Shown here: piece after piece, positions 16,061 through 26,017 of the stretch
Layout of the letters: each line of letters begins with the position of its first letter
Numbering within the stretch: position 1 is the first letter of the stretch
Source of the DNA: Thermoleophilia bacterium
Lineage (GTDB): Bacteria; Actinomycetota; Thermoleophilia; RBG-16-64-13
Direction: 5' to 3'
Length of the DNA: 64,000 nt
NCBI GenBank assembly: GCA_027493445.1
Contig: JAOSKU010000001.1
Span: 1,104,501-1,168,500 of the forward strand
Program-made: the position numbers and the translations under genes
Notes under the pieces: generated by a model
Seen by the model: only the letters and a program-made list of their open reading frames with translations
The model's database searches: none
Told to the model about the DNA's origin: nothing

Positions 16061-17217
16061 TACTCTCCGGCGGCCTCGATGGCTCGCGCGATCACCAGCC
16101 GCATCATCTCGCTCGTGCCTTCGCCGATGGTGAGCACCCGCGCGTCCCGATAGAAACGGGATACCGGAAACTCGTCCATGTAGCCGTACCCCCCGTGGAT
16201 CTGGACCGCTTGGTCGGCGGCCCAGACAGCCAGCTCGGTCGCCGTGAGCTTGGCCATGGCGGCCACGGTCTCGTACGGCCGGTCTTGGTCCTTGAGGGTG
16301 GCGGCCCTGTGGAGCAGGAGCCGGGCGCCCTCGAGGCGGGTAGCCATGTCAGCCAGGCGGAAGCTCACCGCCTGGTAGCTCCCGATGGGGTGACCGAAGG
16401 CACTCCGCTCCCGAGCGTAGCGCAGCGACATCTCGTAGACCCGCTGAGCCAGACCCAGGCCCATGGCCCCCACGCCGATCCGGCCGGCGTCGAGGATGGT
16501 GAGGAATTGAGCCAACCCCTTGCCCCGCCTACCCAGAAGGTTGGCCTCAGGCACGCGGGCGTCCTCGAAGTGCAGCTCGTGGGTGTCAGAGGCGCGCCAG
16601 CCCATCTTGTGATAGGGCGCTCCCCGAGTGTACCCTGGGGTGTCTTGCGGCACGATGAGGTTGGAGATCTCCTTGCGTCCGCCTTCCCCCGGGCCGGTGA
16701 CCACTGCCAGGTTGACCAGCGCCGTGATGTCAGTGCCCGAGTTCGTGATGAAGGCCTTGGTGCCGTTGACGACCCACCAGCCTCCTTCCAGGCGGGCGCT
16801 CGTGCGGATGGCACCGGCGTCGGAGCCGGCCTCGGGCTCTGTGAGACCGAAGGCGCCCAGGGCCCGGCCGGAGGTGAGGCGCGGCAGCCACTCCTGCTTC
16901 TGCTCGTCGCTCCCGAAGAGATAGATGGGATTGGTGCCCAGGGAAGTGTGGGCGGCGACCGTGATCGCTACCGACGAGTCCACCCGGGCGAGCTCCTCGA
17001 TGGTCAGCGCGTAGGCCAGGGCGTCGCCTCCGGCGCCGCCGTACTCCTCGGGAAAGGGCACCCCCATGAGGCCGAGCTCTCCGAGCTCGGCCACGATCTC
17101 GTAAGGGAAGCGGGCCTCGCGGTCGAGCTCCTCGGCCACCGGCGCGATCTCCTGCTCGGCGAAGTCGCGCACGGTGTCGCGGATGAGCTGGTGCTCCTCG
17201 CTCAGGTCGAAATCCAT
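16060..17217 (-). CDS. Acyl-CoA dehydrogenase
   Basis: 385 residues from ATG at 17217, which overlaps the upstream stop as TGATG. Family landmarks: MDFDLSEEHQLIRDTVRDF at the start, GAFGLTEPEAGSDAGA, GTKAFITNSG, DAGRIGVGAMGLGLAQ, QIHGGYGYMDEFPVSRFYRD and GEGTSEMMRLVIAR, with the catalytic glutamate region before GTSE. The FAD enzyme oxidises an acyl-CoA to the 2-enoyl-CoA and passes electrons to ETF. Third gene of a leftward operon with a thiolase-like protein and a DUF35 protein. Acyl chain specificity cannot be read. A dispersed repeat abuts the stop codon. Confidence 0.95.
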   Translation of the reverse strand: MDFDLSEEHQLIRDTVRDFAEQEIAPVAEELDREARFPYEIVAELGELGLMGVPFPEEYGGAGGDALAYALTIEELARVDSSVAITVAAHTSLGTNPIYLFGSDEQKQEWLPRLTSGRALGAFGLTEPEAGSDAGAIRTSARLEGGWWVVNGTKAFITNSGTDITALVNLAVVTGPGEGGRKEISNLIVPQDTPGYTRGAPYHKMGWRASDTHELHFEDARVPEANLLGRRGKGLAQFLTILDAGRIGVGAMGLGLAQRVYEMSLRYARERSAFGHPIGSYQAVSFRLADMATRLEGARLLLHRAATLKDQDRPYETVAAMAKLTATELAVWAADQAVQIHGGYGYMDEFPVSRFYRDARVLTIGEGTSEMMRLVIARAIEAAGE

Positions 17218-17716
17218 CACGATCCCTCGGTACCGTCGCCGCTCGCCACGAAGTACACGTCCGTCGGCTTGAACTTGGAATTGCGCAGGAAGCGGGCCCG
17301 CACGGGCAGGCCGATCTCCACCTCTTCGTCGGGTACCCCCACCAGGCGGGAGAGAAAGAGGGTGTCGGCTCCTTCGAACTCCACCAAGATGAGGGTGAAG
17401 GGGGTCTCCTTGAGGAAGGCCTCCCCCCGAAGAAGCAGGTGGTGAAGGTGTGGATGCGACCCTCCGGCGGCAGCTCCTGCCACTCGGTGGCCGAGCCGCA
17501 CTCCATGCAGTGGGCCCGGGGGGTGGCATAGACATAGGCGCAGGCGGGGCAGCGGGAGCCCAGGAGCTGCTTGTTCGAAAGGCCGGCGAAGAAGGGGGAG
17601 TCCTGGGCGTAGGAGTGTAGGTACTCCACTTCGTAGTGGTGCTTGAGGATGAGGGGGTCTAAGTTGAAGAGGACCGTCCCATCCTGGGTCTCCGGGAGCT
17701 TGAAGTTCGGATCCAT
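17217..17716 (-). CDS. DUF35 Zn-ribbon/OB-fold protein (apparent frameshift at 17423-17428)
   Basis: Restored length 166 residues. The N-terminal rubredoxin-like zinc ribbon has CPACAYVYATPRAHCMEC, and the OB-fold follows with GRIHTFTTCFFGG, then FTLILVEFEGADTLFLSRLV and PVRARF. Such proteins act as partners of thiolase-like enzymes and bind or channel acyl-CoA. The frame breaks in a six-G run (17423-17428 on the + strand). Adding one G joins CFFGG to EAFLKETPFTL. ATG at 17716. It sits between the thiolase-like and acyl-CoA dehydrogenase genes and overlaps the latter as TGATG. Confidence 0.85.
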
Positions 17717-17757
17717 GGGCTTCCTTTCCGGGTCGGGCGTCCGCCGGCCCTAGGGGC

Positions 17758-19062
17758 CTAGGGGCGTTCCAGGATGGACACGGCGATGTAGGTGCCGGTG
17801 CCGGCATGAGAGTGAATGGCCCCCCGCTGGGCGTTGGCCAGCTGGAGTTCCGGGTGCCCCAGGTGCTTCTCGATGGTGCCTTGCAGCTGCCAGAAGGCAA
17901 AGACCCCCTGCATGATGCCGCTCGCTCCCACCGGGTGGCCGCAGGCTAAGAGACCGCCGCTCGGGTTCACGGGCACCTCCGCAGCCGCGGGCAGCTTAAG
18001 GCCGTAGTCCAGGCCGGGCATGAAGGTCTTTCCGCTGGCGGCGTAGGGACCGCCCTCCCCGTAGCGGCAAAGACCCATGTCCTCGTAGGTCTGAATCTCA
18101 GAAGAGGTGTAGGCGTCGTGCAGCTCCACGAAGTCGAGCTCTTCCCGGGGGTCGCCGATGCCGGCCATCTCATAGGCCAGCTTGGAAGCCAGGCGGCCGC
18201 CGCGGAAGGAGTGCACCCCGGGGTACCGGAGGTTGTGGTAGTCAGCCCCGGACTCATGGGGCAGCAGGATGACCTCCTGGTGGGGGCGGTCGGAGAGGCG
18301 CATGGTGTCGGTGCCCGTGCCGATGCCGGTGATCCGCACTGGAGCGGCGCACACCTTCTCGGCCACCTCTGCTGAGGCCACGATAAGACAAGCGGCTCCG
18401 TCGCTCATGGTGCAGATGTCGAGCATGGTGAGCGGGGTGGCCACCATCTGGGCGGAGCGCACCTCCTCCACACTCAAGAGGGCCGGGAACTGGGCGTAAG
18501 GGTTGAACATGGCGTTTCGGTGGTTCTTGATGGAGACCTGGGCCAGCTGCTCGGTTGTGGTGCCGAACTCGTGCATGTGCCTTTGCACCATCATGGCGTA
18601 GTAGCCGGAGTAGAAACCGCCCACCGGGAAATCGAAGTTGGTGTCCGAGGCCAGAGCGATGAACTCGTTGCCCTTCCAGGTGTTCACGTGGCTCATGGTC
18701 TCAAAGCCCACCACCAGGCAGCAGTCCATGCGCCCCGAGGCGATCTCCTGGTAGCCGCTCTGGATGTTCAGCCCCCCGGTGGCCCCGCCCCCTTCGATGC
18801 GGCGCGACGGCTTGGGGCACAGGCCCAGGTAGTCGTGCACCATGATGCCGGCCATGAGCTGGCGGGTGAAGTGGTCGGAGAAGTAGGAGACGCTCGAGCC
18901 GTCGATCATGTCCAGGGTGAGGGCCGGTACATCGGCCAGGGCGTAGTCGAAGGCCTGCTTGCACATGAGACGGAAGTCCATCTGGGGGTGGGCTTTGGCA
19001 AACTTGGTGATGCCTCCGGCGATGAGGTAGACGGGTCGGGGTGAGGTTCCGGTCCCGGTCAT
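17758..19062 (-). CDS. Thiolase-like protein (SCP2/archaeal type)
   Basis: 434 residues from ATG at 19062 with AAGGAG upstream. Thiolase-fold signatures: VYLIAGGITKFAKAHP at the start, SDGAACLIVAS, and NPSGGLLACGHPVGASGI at the C-terminus carrying the conserved Cys-Gly-His. At the position where thiolases usually have the nucleophilic Cys (CASG-like), this protein reads GGGATGGLNIQSG, so it may lack standard thiolase activity or act with the DUF35 partner encoded next. First gene of the operon thiolase-DUF35-acyl-CoA dehydrogenase, pointing to degradation or synthesis of an acyl-CoA. Confidence 0.85.
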   Translation of the reverse strand: MTGTGTSPRPVYLIAGGITKFAKAHPQMDFRLMCKQAFDYALADVPALTLDMIDGSSVSYFSDHFTRQLMAGIMVHDYLGLCPKPSRRIEGGGATGGLNIQSGYQEIASGRMDCCLVVGFETMSHVNTWKGNEFIALASDTNFDFPVGGFYSGYYAMMVQRHMHEFGTTTEQLAQVSIKNHRNAMFNPYAQFPALLSVEEVRSAQMVATPLTMLDICTMSDGAACLIVASAEVAEKVCAAPVRITGIGTGTDTMRLSDRPHQEVILLPHESGADYHNLRYPGVHSFRGGRLASKLAYEMAGIGDPREELDFVELHDAYTSSEIQTYEDMGLCRYGEGGPYAASGKTFMPGLDYGLKLPAAAEVPVNPSGGLLACGHPVGASGIMQGVFAFWQLQGTIEKHLGHPELQLANAQRGAIHSHAGTGTYIAVSILERP

Positions 19063-19144
19063 GAGGCTACTCCTTCTGGGGGAAGCTCCCGAGTGGCTTC
19101 CTTGCCCCGCTCGTTCCGGCGCGCAGTGGTGGTTACCGGCGAGG

Positions 19145-20604
19145 TCACCCAAGGGCCCCGAAGAGCAGGCCGGGGACAATCCCCAGCAGCATGGTCAGCC
19201 CTACCGAGACCCACAGGGCCGCCCACAGCCCCCAGGTCGCAGTGGCGACCGGCGCATGGGCCGCTTCGCCGGTCGCCCTTCCCGCCGGCGCACCCCTCGC
19301 GCCGACCGCAGGAGCCTCGGCCGTCCCCCCGATCGCCTCAGGCTCCAGATACAGCTTACGGATCACGTTGCCGTAGTAGCCGAAGGACAGGGCACTGTTG
19401 AGCACCCCCACCACGGCCAGCCAAACGATGCCCCCTCGATGGCTCCCAAGAACACCGAGAACTTGCCCCAGAAGCCGGCGAAGAGAGGCACGCCGATCAG
19501 CGAGATGAGGAACACGGTGAGGGCGGCGGCCAGAGCCGGCCGCCGCCGCCCCAGGCCTCCCAGCCCGGCGATCGAGTCCCCTGCTCCCTCCCGCTCCAGG
19601 AAGGCCACCACCAGGAAGGCGCCCACGGCCGCGCTGGCGTAGGCGGCGAAGTAGAGAACGGCGCCGTCCAGGCCCCGGGCCGAGCCGGCGGCCACCCCCA
19701 CCAGGGCGTAGCCGGCGTGGGCGATGGCCGAGTAGGCGAGCATGCGCCGAAGGCCTTGCTGGAGGAAAGCGGCCAGGTTGCCCCAGAACATGGTGCCAAA
19801 CGCTACCAAAGCCAGAGCGAAGGTCCAGGCCCCACTCTGCCCACCCAGACCGTCCAGGATGCGCACCAGAGCCACCACCGCGGCCAGCTTGGGAGCCACG
19901 GCCAGAAAGGCCGCCACCTCGGGGTGCGATACCTCGAAAGCGTCGGGCAACCACTGGTGGAAGGGGAAGGCGGCCAGCTTGAAGCCAAAGCCCACCAATG
20001 TGAAACCGATCCCCACCAGCAGCAGAGCCGACGTCTCCGGCTCCGTCGCCAGGGGCACGGCTACCGATCCAGTAGCCCCGTAGATCAGCGAGAGCCCATA
20101 GTAGAGCACGGCTGAGGCCAGCACGCTCAGGATGAAGTACTTGAGCGCCCCCTCGTAGCTCCTCCGGTCTTCCCCCCGGAAAGCAACCAGGGCGAAGCTG
20201 GGGATGATGGTGAGTTCCACGGCCAGGAAGATCACTATGAGGGAGCCCGCGGAATCCAGCACCGAGGCCCCGAAGAGCGAAAGGGCGAAGAGCAGCACGA
20301 AGTCGTCCCCGTCGCGGCCGGCGCCCGGACCGTCGAGGGCGGCCAGCGAAATGACCACCCCTAAAGCCAAGAGCACGAGATCGGCAAAGAGCGAGAACCG
20401 GTCCACGACGAGGGCCGCGTGGAAAAAGCTCGCCGAGCGCCCGAGCAGCAAGATACCGGCCCCGAAACCCAGCGCCAGTACAGCGATCCCCACCAGCACT
20501 GTCGTCCGGCGCGCGCGCCCGCCCCGCATCGAGCCCATCAGCAGACCCAGGAGCACCAGCAGCCCCATGGCCCCTTTCGGTAGCAGGAGCAGGGCGTCGC
20601 CCAT
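19145..20604 (-). CDS. nuoN: NADH-quinone oxidoreductase subunit N (apparent frameshift at 19431-19435)
   Basis: Restored length 486 residues, normal for NuoN. A polytopic antiporter-like membrane subunit: ~14 hydrophobic segments, the functional Glu in IIFLAVELTIIPSFAL, the conserved Lys region FVGFKLAAFPFHQWLPDAF-like (reads VGFGFKLAAFPFHQWLPDAF) and LAYSAIAHAGYALVG. It probably takes part in proton pumping. The frame breaks in a five-G run (19431-19435 on the + strand); adding one G joins GAIEG to GIVWLAVVGVLNSALSFGYY. ATG at 20604 overlaps the nuoL stop as TGATG. Last gene of the leftward nuo operon. Confidence 0.9.
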
Positions 20605-22525
20605 CAGCGCGCCCCCAGCACGAAGGCCGCCACGAGCACGGCGCCCACGATCATGGCGGTCAGGTAGTCGCGCACCTCGCCCGTCTGCAGCCGTCTGAAG
20701 CGACCACCCAACCAGGGCGCCAGCCGGGCCAGCGCGTTCGGCACCCAATCGATGCCGGCCTCGTCGAGCGCCCGCGCGAAGAAGCGGCTCACTACCAGGT
20801 ATGGGCCAATGAGGACCGCGTGGTAGAAGGCGTCCAGGCGGTAGCCTTCGGCCACCACGCGGTAGGTCCCGGGGGCGCGGGCCCGTAGCACGGCGTCGGC
20901 GTCAGCACCCGGAGCACGCCGCCCGAACAGGCCCCAAGCCAGGGCGACGCCCCCCAAGGCCACCGCAATGGCGAGCACCGTCAACCAGAGGGGCGCACCC
21001 TGTGTAGTCTCACCCGTCTCGCCCAGCTTCAGGAAACCCTGCAGCGGCTGCCCAAGGAAGCCGGCCCCGAAAAAGCCCGCCACCACGGCGCCCAGAGCCA
21101 GCAGCCCCAACGGGATGGTCATGACCAGACCCGATTCACGTACGGGTTCGCCACCCGTCCCGTGCCCGGCCGCGGCCATCTTTGCCGCGCCCTCGGGCTC
21201 GGGCCCGAAGAACACCAAGAATACCAAGCGAAAGATATAGAGGGCTGTCAGGAAGCTCGCCAGCAGAAGCGCCACCAGCAGAACCGGGTGAGTGTCGGCC
21301 AGGCGGGCCAGGATCTCCTCCTTGCTCCAGAAGCCGGCGAAGGGGGGCACGCCCCCCAGGGCCAGGGCGCCGGCCACGAATGCCCAGGCGGTCACCGGCA
21401 TGCGCCGGGCAAGCCCTCCGAGCTCCTCCACCAGCTGGCGGCCGGTGGCGTGGATCACACTGCCGGCGGCCAGGAAGAGCAGGGCCTTGAACCAGGCGTG
21501 GGTGAAGAGGTGGAAGATGCCTACCGCCGGCGCTCCCGCCCCCAGGGCGGCCATCATGAAGCCCAGCTGACTGATGGTGGAGTAGGCCAGCACCCTCTTG
21601 ATATCCCTCTGCGTGACGGCGATGGTGGCCGCCATGAGCGCCGTGAAGGCGCCGAGGTAAGCCACGACGTCCAGCGCGGCCGGCGCCGCCGCGAAGATAG
21701 GGAAAGTGCGGGCCACCAGGTACACCCCGGCAGCCACCATGGTAGCCGCGTGGATGAGGGCGGAGACGGGGGTGGGACCCTCCATGGCGTCGGGCAGCCA
21801 CACATGCAGTGGAAACTGGGCCGACTTGCCCACCGCCCCGGCGAAAATCAGCAGAGGGATGACCGTGGCCCAGGCCCCGCTGAAGCCTGGGCTCTCGACT
21901 GTGGCGAAGGCCGCCCGGTACTCCAAGGAGCCGGTCTGCCACACGATGGCGAAGAGGCCGACCAACAGGCCCACGTCGCCGATGCGGGTGGTGAGAAAGG
22001 CCTTCTTGCCGGCGGAAGCCGCGGCCGGGCGCTCGTAGTAGTACGAGATGAGCAGGTAGGAGCTCGCCCCCACCAGCTCCCAGGCCACATAGAGCAAGAA
22101 AAAGTTGTCGGCCAGCACCAGCAGCAGCATGGCCCCAGTGAAGAGAGAGAGCTCGGCGAAGTACACCACCACGTCCCGGTCGCCGTGCATATAGCCAACA
22201 GAGAAGAGGTGCACCAGGAAGGCCACCGCCGCCACGACCACGGCCATGACCGCCTGCAGGCCGTCGGCCCGGAGAGAGAAGGGCACCTGGAGGCCGCCCA
22301 CCTGGAGCCAGATGGTGTGCAGGCTCACCTCGGCCTGCCCACGCACGGCAAGGAAGACGACCAGCGCCAGAGCCAGCGCCCCCCGGTGCCGGCCACCGAG
22401 ATCCACCCGGCCGCTCGTTTCAACGCCCCGGCCCGACCGGTGAGCGCGGCCGCCCCCCCTCCCGCCAGCAGCAGGAAGCACACGGCGAGGGGTACGAGCG
22501 GTATGGCCAGCAGGGCGGCGCCCAC
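20604..22525 (-). CDS. nuoL: NADH-quinone oxidoreductase subunit L (apparent frameshift at 22379-22384)
   Basis: Restored length 640 residues from GTG at 22525. Typical NuoL features: SVGYMHGDRDVVVYFAELSL, YVAWELVGASSYLLISYYY, KKAFLTTRIGDVG, PLHVWLPDAMEGPTPVSALI, HAATMVAAGVYLVAR and STISQLGFMMAALG, plus a C-terminal lateral-helix region. The N-terminal ~48 residues lie in a different frame. Adding one G in the six-G run at 22379-22384 joins GWISVAGTG to ALALALVVFLAVRG and restores the first TM helices. NuoL is one of the proton-pumping subunits. No nuoM lies between nuoL and nuoN, where it is usually found. Confidence 0.92.
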
Positions 22526-22529
22526 GGCC

Positions 22530-22829
22530 CTACTCCCGCAACAGGCGCACGCGGTCTACGTCGGTGGAACCGTAGCGCCGGTAGATCGTCAGGATCAGGG
22601 CAAGACCTACGGCCGCCTCGCTGGCGGCGATTCCAATGCCCATGATGGCGAACACCTGGCCGGTCATGAGCTCCGGCTGGTAGAGGCGGGAGAAGGCCAC
22701 CAGATTCAGGTTGCCGGCGTTCATCATGATCTCCACCGAGACCAGAAGCGTGATGGCGTTCCGGCGGGTCAGGACCCCGAACATCCCGGTGGCGAAGAGT
22801 ACCGCGGACAGGACCAGTACCGGCGTCAC
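22530..22829 (-). CDS. nuoK: NADH-quinone oxidoreductase subunit K
   Basis: 99 residues, normal length, with three TM helices. It has the conserved Glu-containing helix ITLLVSVEIMMNAGNLNLV and the second acidic helix AIMGIGIAASEAAVGLAL. These buried glutamates belong to the hydrophilic axis of complex I. The start is ATG at 22829, overlapping the nuoJ stop as ATGA; nuoL begins just after its stop. Confidence 0.95.
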   Translation of the reverse strand: MTPVLVLSAVLFATGMFGVLTRRNAITLLVSVEIMMNAGNLNLVAFSRLYQPELMTGQVFAIMGIGIAASEAAVGLALILTIYRRYGSTDVDRVRLLRE

Positions 22830-23320
22830 TGCCGCTCCTTCCGCACCACCACCAGGGCCGTCACCAAAGCTGCCAGCAGGATGACGCCCATGAGCTCGAA
22901 GGCGAAAAGCTGCTCGGCCAGCAAAGCGCGCCCCAAGTAGCTCACCGTCTGCTCCGGAAAGGCACCGGGCTCGGGTAGGTCGGCCCGGAGCGCCGTGACC
23001 GCTAGAACGCCGCCGACCAGGTACGCCAGAACGGCACCCAACCCGGCCCTGTCGGCGCCGGCCATGGGGTGGCGCTCCCCCGACGCGCTGAGCATGAGGG
23101 CGAAGAGCATGAGCACTACGACGCCCCCCACGTACACGAAGATCTGCACCAGGGAGACAAAGTCGGCCGAGAGCACATAGAACTCCACGGCCACGGCCGT
23201 TAGGAAAGCGCCCAGCGCCATGATGCTGCGCAGGAGCTGGCGCGTGAGCACCGCGTACAGAGCCGAGACGGCGGCCGCTACCCCCATCACCACGAAAAGG
23301 ACCGCCTGCCCGCCGCCCAT
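22826..23320 (-). CDS. nuoJ: NADH-quinone oxidoreductase subunit J
   Basis: 164 residues from ATG at 23320, overlapping the nuoH stop as TGATG. Five TM helices; the conserved third helix reads LVQIFVYVGGVVVLMLFALM, the pi-bulge helix of NuoJ. The loop after it (SGERHPMAGADR) is short. An upstream in-frame extension is shadow sequence over nuoH and was rejected. Part of the leftward A-H-J-K-L-N operon. Confidence 0.95.
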   Translation of the reverse strand: MGGGQAVLFVVMGVAAAVSALYAVLTRQLLRSIMALGAFLTAVAVEFYVLSADFVSLVQIFVYVGGVVVLMLFALMLSASGERHPMAGADRAGLGAVLAYLVGGVLAVTALRADLPEPGAFPEQTVSYLGRALLAEQLFAFELMGVILLAALVTALVVVRKERQ

Positions 23321-24280
23321 CAGTTCACCGCCTGCAACACCAGTCCGGCCAGCACGAGATTCACCAGACTGAGGGGCAAGAAGACCTTCCAGGCCAGGCG
23401 CATCAGCTGGTCGGAGCGGAAGCGGGGGAGTGTCCAGCGGACCCACATGTTCAGGAAGACGATGGCCAGGGTCTTGATGAGAAACCACACGAAAGGCGGC
23501 AGCAGGGGCCCGTTCCCGCCACCCAGGAACAGCACCGCCGCGAAGCCGCTCGCCGCGAACAGAGCGCCGTACTCTGCCAGGAAGAAGAGGGCCCACCTGA
23601 AACCCGAGTACTCGGTGTGGTAGCCGGCTACCAGCTCCGACTCGGCCTCGGGGATATCAAAGGGAGTACGGTTGATCTCGGCCAGGGTGGTGACGATGTA
23701 TACGACGAAGCCCAGCGGCAGGAGCAGGACGAAAGGTACCGAGCGCTGCGCCTCGAGCACATCGGACATGCGCAGGCTTCCGGCGAGCATCGCCACCCCC
23801 ACCACCACCAGGGTGCGCGGGATCTCGTAGCTGATGAACTGGGCCGAGGAACGCAGCCCTCCCAGAAATGAGTAGTTGTCGTACGAGGCCCAACCGGCCA
23901 GAAGGAGCCCCACCGCGGTGACGCCCGGAACGGCTAGGAAGTACAGCACGCCCACGTTGAGGTCACGCATGATCAGAGGCGCCCCGAAGGGAATGACCGC
24001 GAAGCTCATCACGGCCGGCACAGCCGTCAGCATGGGGCCCAGGCGGAAGGCCATGGCGTCGGCCTGAACGGGGCGCACGTCCTCCTTCATCAGCAACTTC
24101 ACGATGTCGGCTACCGTCTGCAGCGTGCCGTACGGACCGGTGTGCCGCGGACCGACGCGGAGCTGGATGCGGGCCGAGATCCACCGTTCCACCAACACGA
24201 AAACGGTAGTCAAGCCCCCACGATGGTGAGGGACACCGCCCCCCAGAGCACCCCCAGGCGAAGCTGGTGGCCCCACTCAC
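23320..24280 (-). CDS. nuoH: NADH-quinone oxidoreductase subunit H (two apparent frameshifts near the 5' end)
   Basis: Restored length 320 residues, normal for NuoH. The bulk is intact: VLVERWISARIQLRVGPRHTGPYG, NYSFLGGLRSSAQFISYEIP, FDIPEAESELVAGYHTEYSG and LPRFRSDQLMRLAWKVFLPL, which form the quinone-entry heel. The first ~25 residues need one extra G in each of two five-G runs (24251-24255 and 24215-24219 on the + strand). The result is VSGATSFAWG-VLWGAVSLTIVGG-LTTVFVLVERW, a proper first TM helix. The start would be GTG at 24280 overlapping the nuoA stop as GTGA. The corrected N-terminus is inferred; the rest is certain. Confidence 0.88.
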
Positions 24281-24645
24281 CGCCACACCAAGGCCCCCCT
24301 GCGCCAGGCGTAGAAGAGCCCCAGGGCGACCAGCCCGACAAAGGCCGCCACCTCGCCCAAGGCCACCCACCCCAGATCTCGCAACACCGGCGCGATGGCG
24401 AACAGGAGAAGAGTCTCCACCTCGAAAACGATGAACACCAGGGCGAAGTTGTAGTAGGCCATGTGGAATGGACGCCGCGGGATGGACGCCTGCGGCACCC
24501 CCGACTCGTACGGTTCACCCTTCAGGCGCCCGGGGTGAGAAGGTCGGAGCCAGCGGAAAGCCAGAATCGTGAGGACGGGAAGAGCGAAGACCGCCAGCGT
24601 GAATCCGAGCAGGAAGAGCACATCCGACTGGTACGGTTCGTTCAA
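24277..24645 (-). CDS. nuoA: NADH-quinone oxidoreductase subunit A
   Basis: 122 residues from TTG at 24645, chosen because GAGGAG lies at good spacing; a GTG two codons earlier is too close to it. Three TM helices with the conserved loop YESGVPQASIPRRPFHMAYYNFALVFIVFEVETL (reported here only as the region at residues 45-80), including the Glu-Ser-Gly and the FEVE motif. First gene of the leftward operon, divergent from nuoB. Longer upstream reading lacks a ribosome site and runs over the nuoB leader. Confidence 0.92.
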   Translation of the reverse strand: MNEPYQSDVLFLLGFTLAVFALPVLTILAFRWLRPSHPGRLKGEPYESGVPQASIPRRPFHMAYYNFALVFIVFEVETLLLFAIAPVLRDLGWVALGEVAAFVGLVALGLFYAWRRGALVWR

Positions 24646-24676
24646 CCCCACTCTCCTCGTCGCTTGGTGACCTGGG

Positions 24677-24705
24677 TTGCTTACCCCATCCCGTAACGGC
24701 ATAAT
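24677..24705 (+). promoter_or_regulatory. Candidate sigma-70-type promoter for nuoB-C-D-I
   Basis: TTGCTT and CATAAT separated by 17 bases, upstream of nuoB in the divergent nuoA/nuoB region. It would give a leader of roughly 140-220 bases depending on which nuoB start is used. Motif match only. Confidence 0.4.
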
Positions 24706-24931
24706 CGAAGCGCCGCGGCTCAGCGGACGTCTGACGCGGCGGGCACGCAGCACGGCCTCGGACCGCTCAATGTTACCCGTTGCCCCGAGATACGCACACG
24801 CCGCCGGCCCGCCCCGGCCCGTGGACCACGTTTCGGCTCCATCGGGAATGGGCAACGAAAGCGCGAGCGCGACCCGGCCGCGACAGGGAGGTGCCACCAT
24901 AGCGGAGAGAGAGAAGCCTTCGGAGCCCCCG

Positions 24932-25485
<554 letters not shown>

Positions 25486-25489
<4 letters not shown>

Positions 25490-26001
25490 GCGACGAGACG
25501 CGGCCCGATGAGACTCCGGCGATCTTCCGCTCGAGCTTCAACCCGGAACGCTTCATGCAGGCCCTCACCGAGGAGGTCGAGCACGATCTCGAATGGGTGC
25601 ATGCCGATCGGCACGGAGTGCTCTGCGTCCACACGACGCTAACCGGCTACCGGCAGGCAGCCGAGATCATGCGCGACCACGGGGTCGACCGGCTGGAGTT
25701 CCTGACTTTTGTCGACTGGAAGGATCGCTTGACCCTGACCTTGCAGGGTTACGCTGGAGGGAGCGGGGAGGTGGTGCGCCTGGAGGCCGACATGCCTCGC
25801 GAGGGCGTTGACGCCCCCACGGTCTGCGACCTGTGGCCCGCAGCCAACTGGGAGGAGCGCGAGGCCTTCGACCTCTTCGGTGTCCGTTTCAGCGGGCACC
25901 CCGACTTGCGGCGCATCCTCCTGCCCGAGGCCTGGGAGGGCCATCCCCTGCGCAAGGACTACGTGGACAACGTAGACATCCGCCGGCCCCAATACTTCTG
26001 A
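25486..26001 (+). CDS. nuoC: NADH-quinone oxidoreductase subunit C
   Basis: 171 residues from TTG at 25486, overlapping the nuoB stop as TTGA and preceded by AAGGAG. The conserved C-terminal segment is present: [20 protein letters not shown] followed by [21 protein letters not shown]. Structural 30-kDa subunit of the peripheral arm; it is a separate protein here, not fused to NuoD. Confidence 0.95.
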
Positions 26002-26017
26002 CCGGAGAGCCCTCGCC

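Noticed and set aside
21162..22940. 592-codon open frame opposite nuoL/nuoK
   Set aside because: Antisense shadow of conserved membrane genes in GC-rich DNA; low-complexity His/Gly/Gln-rich product with no ribosome site.
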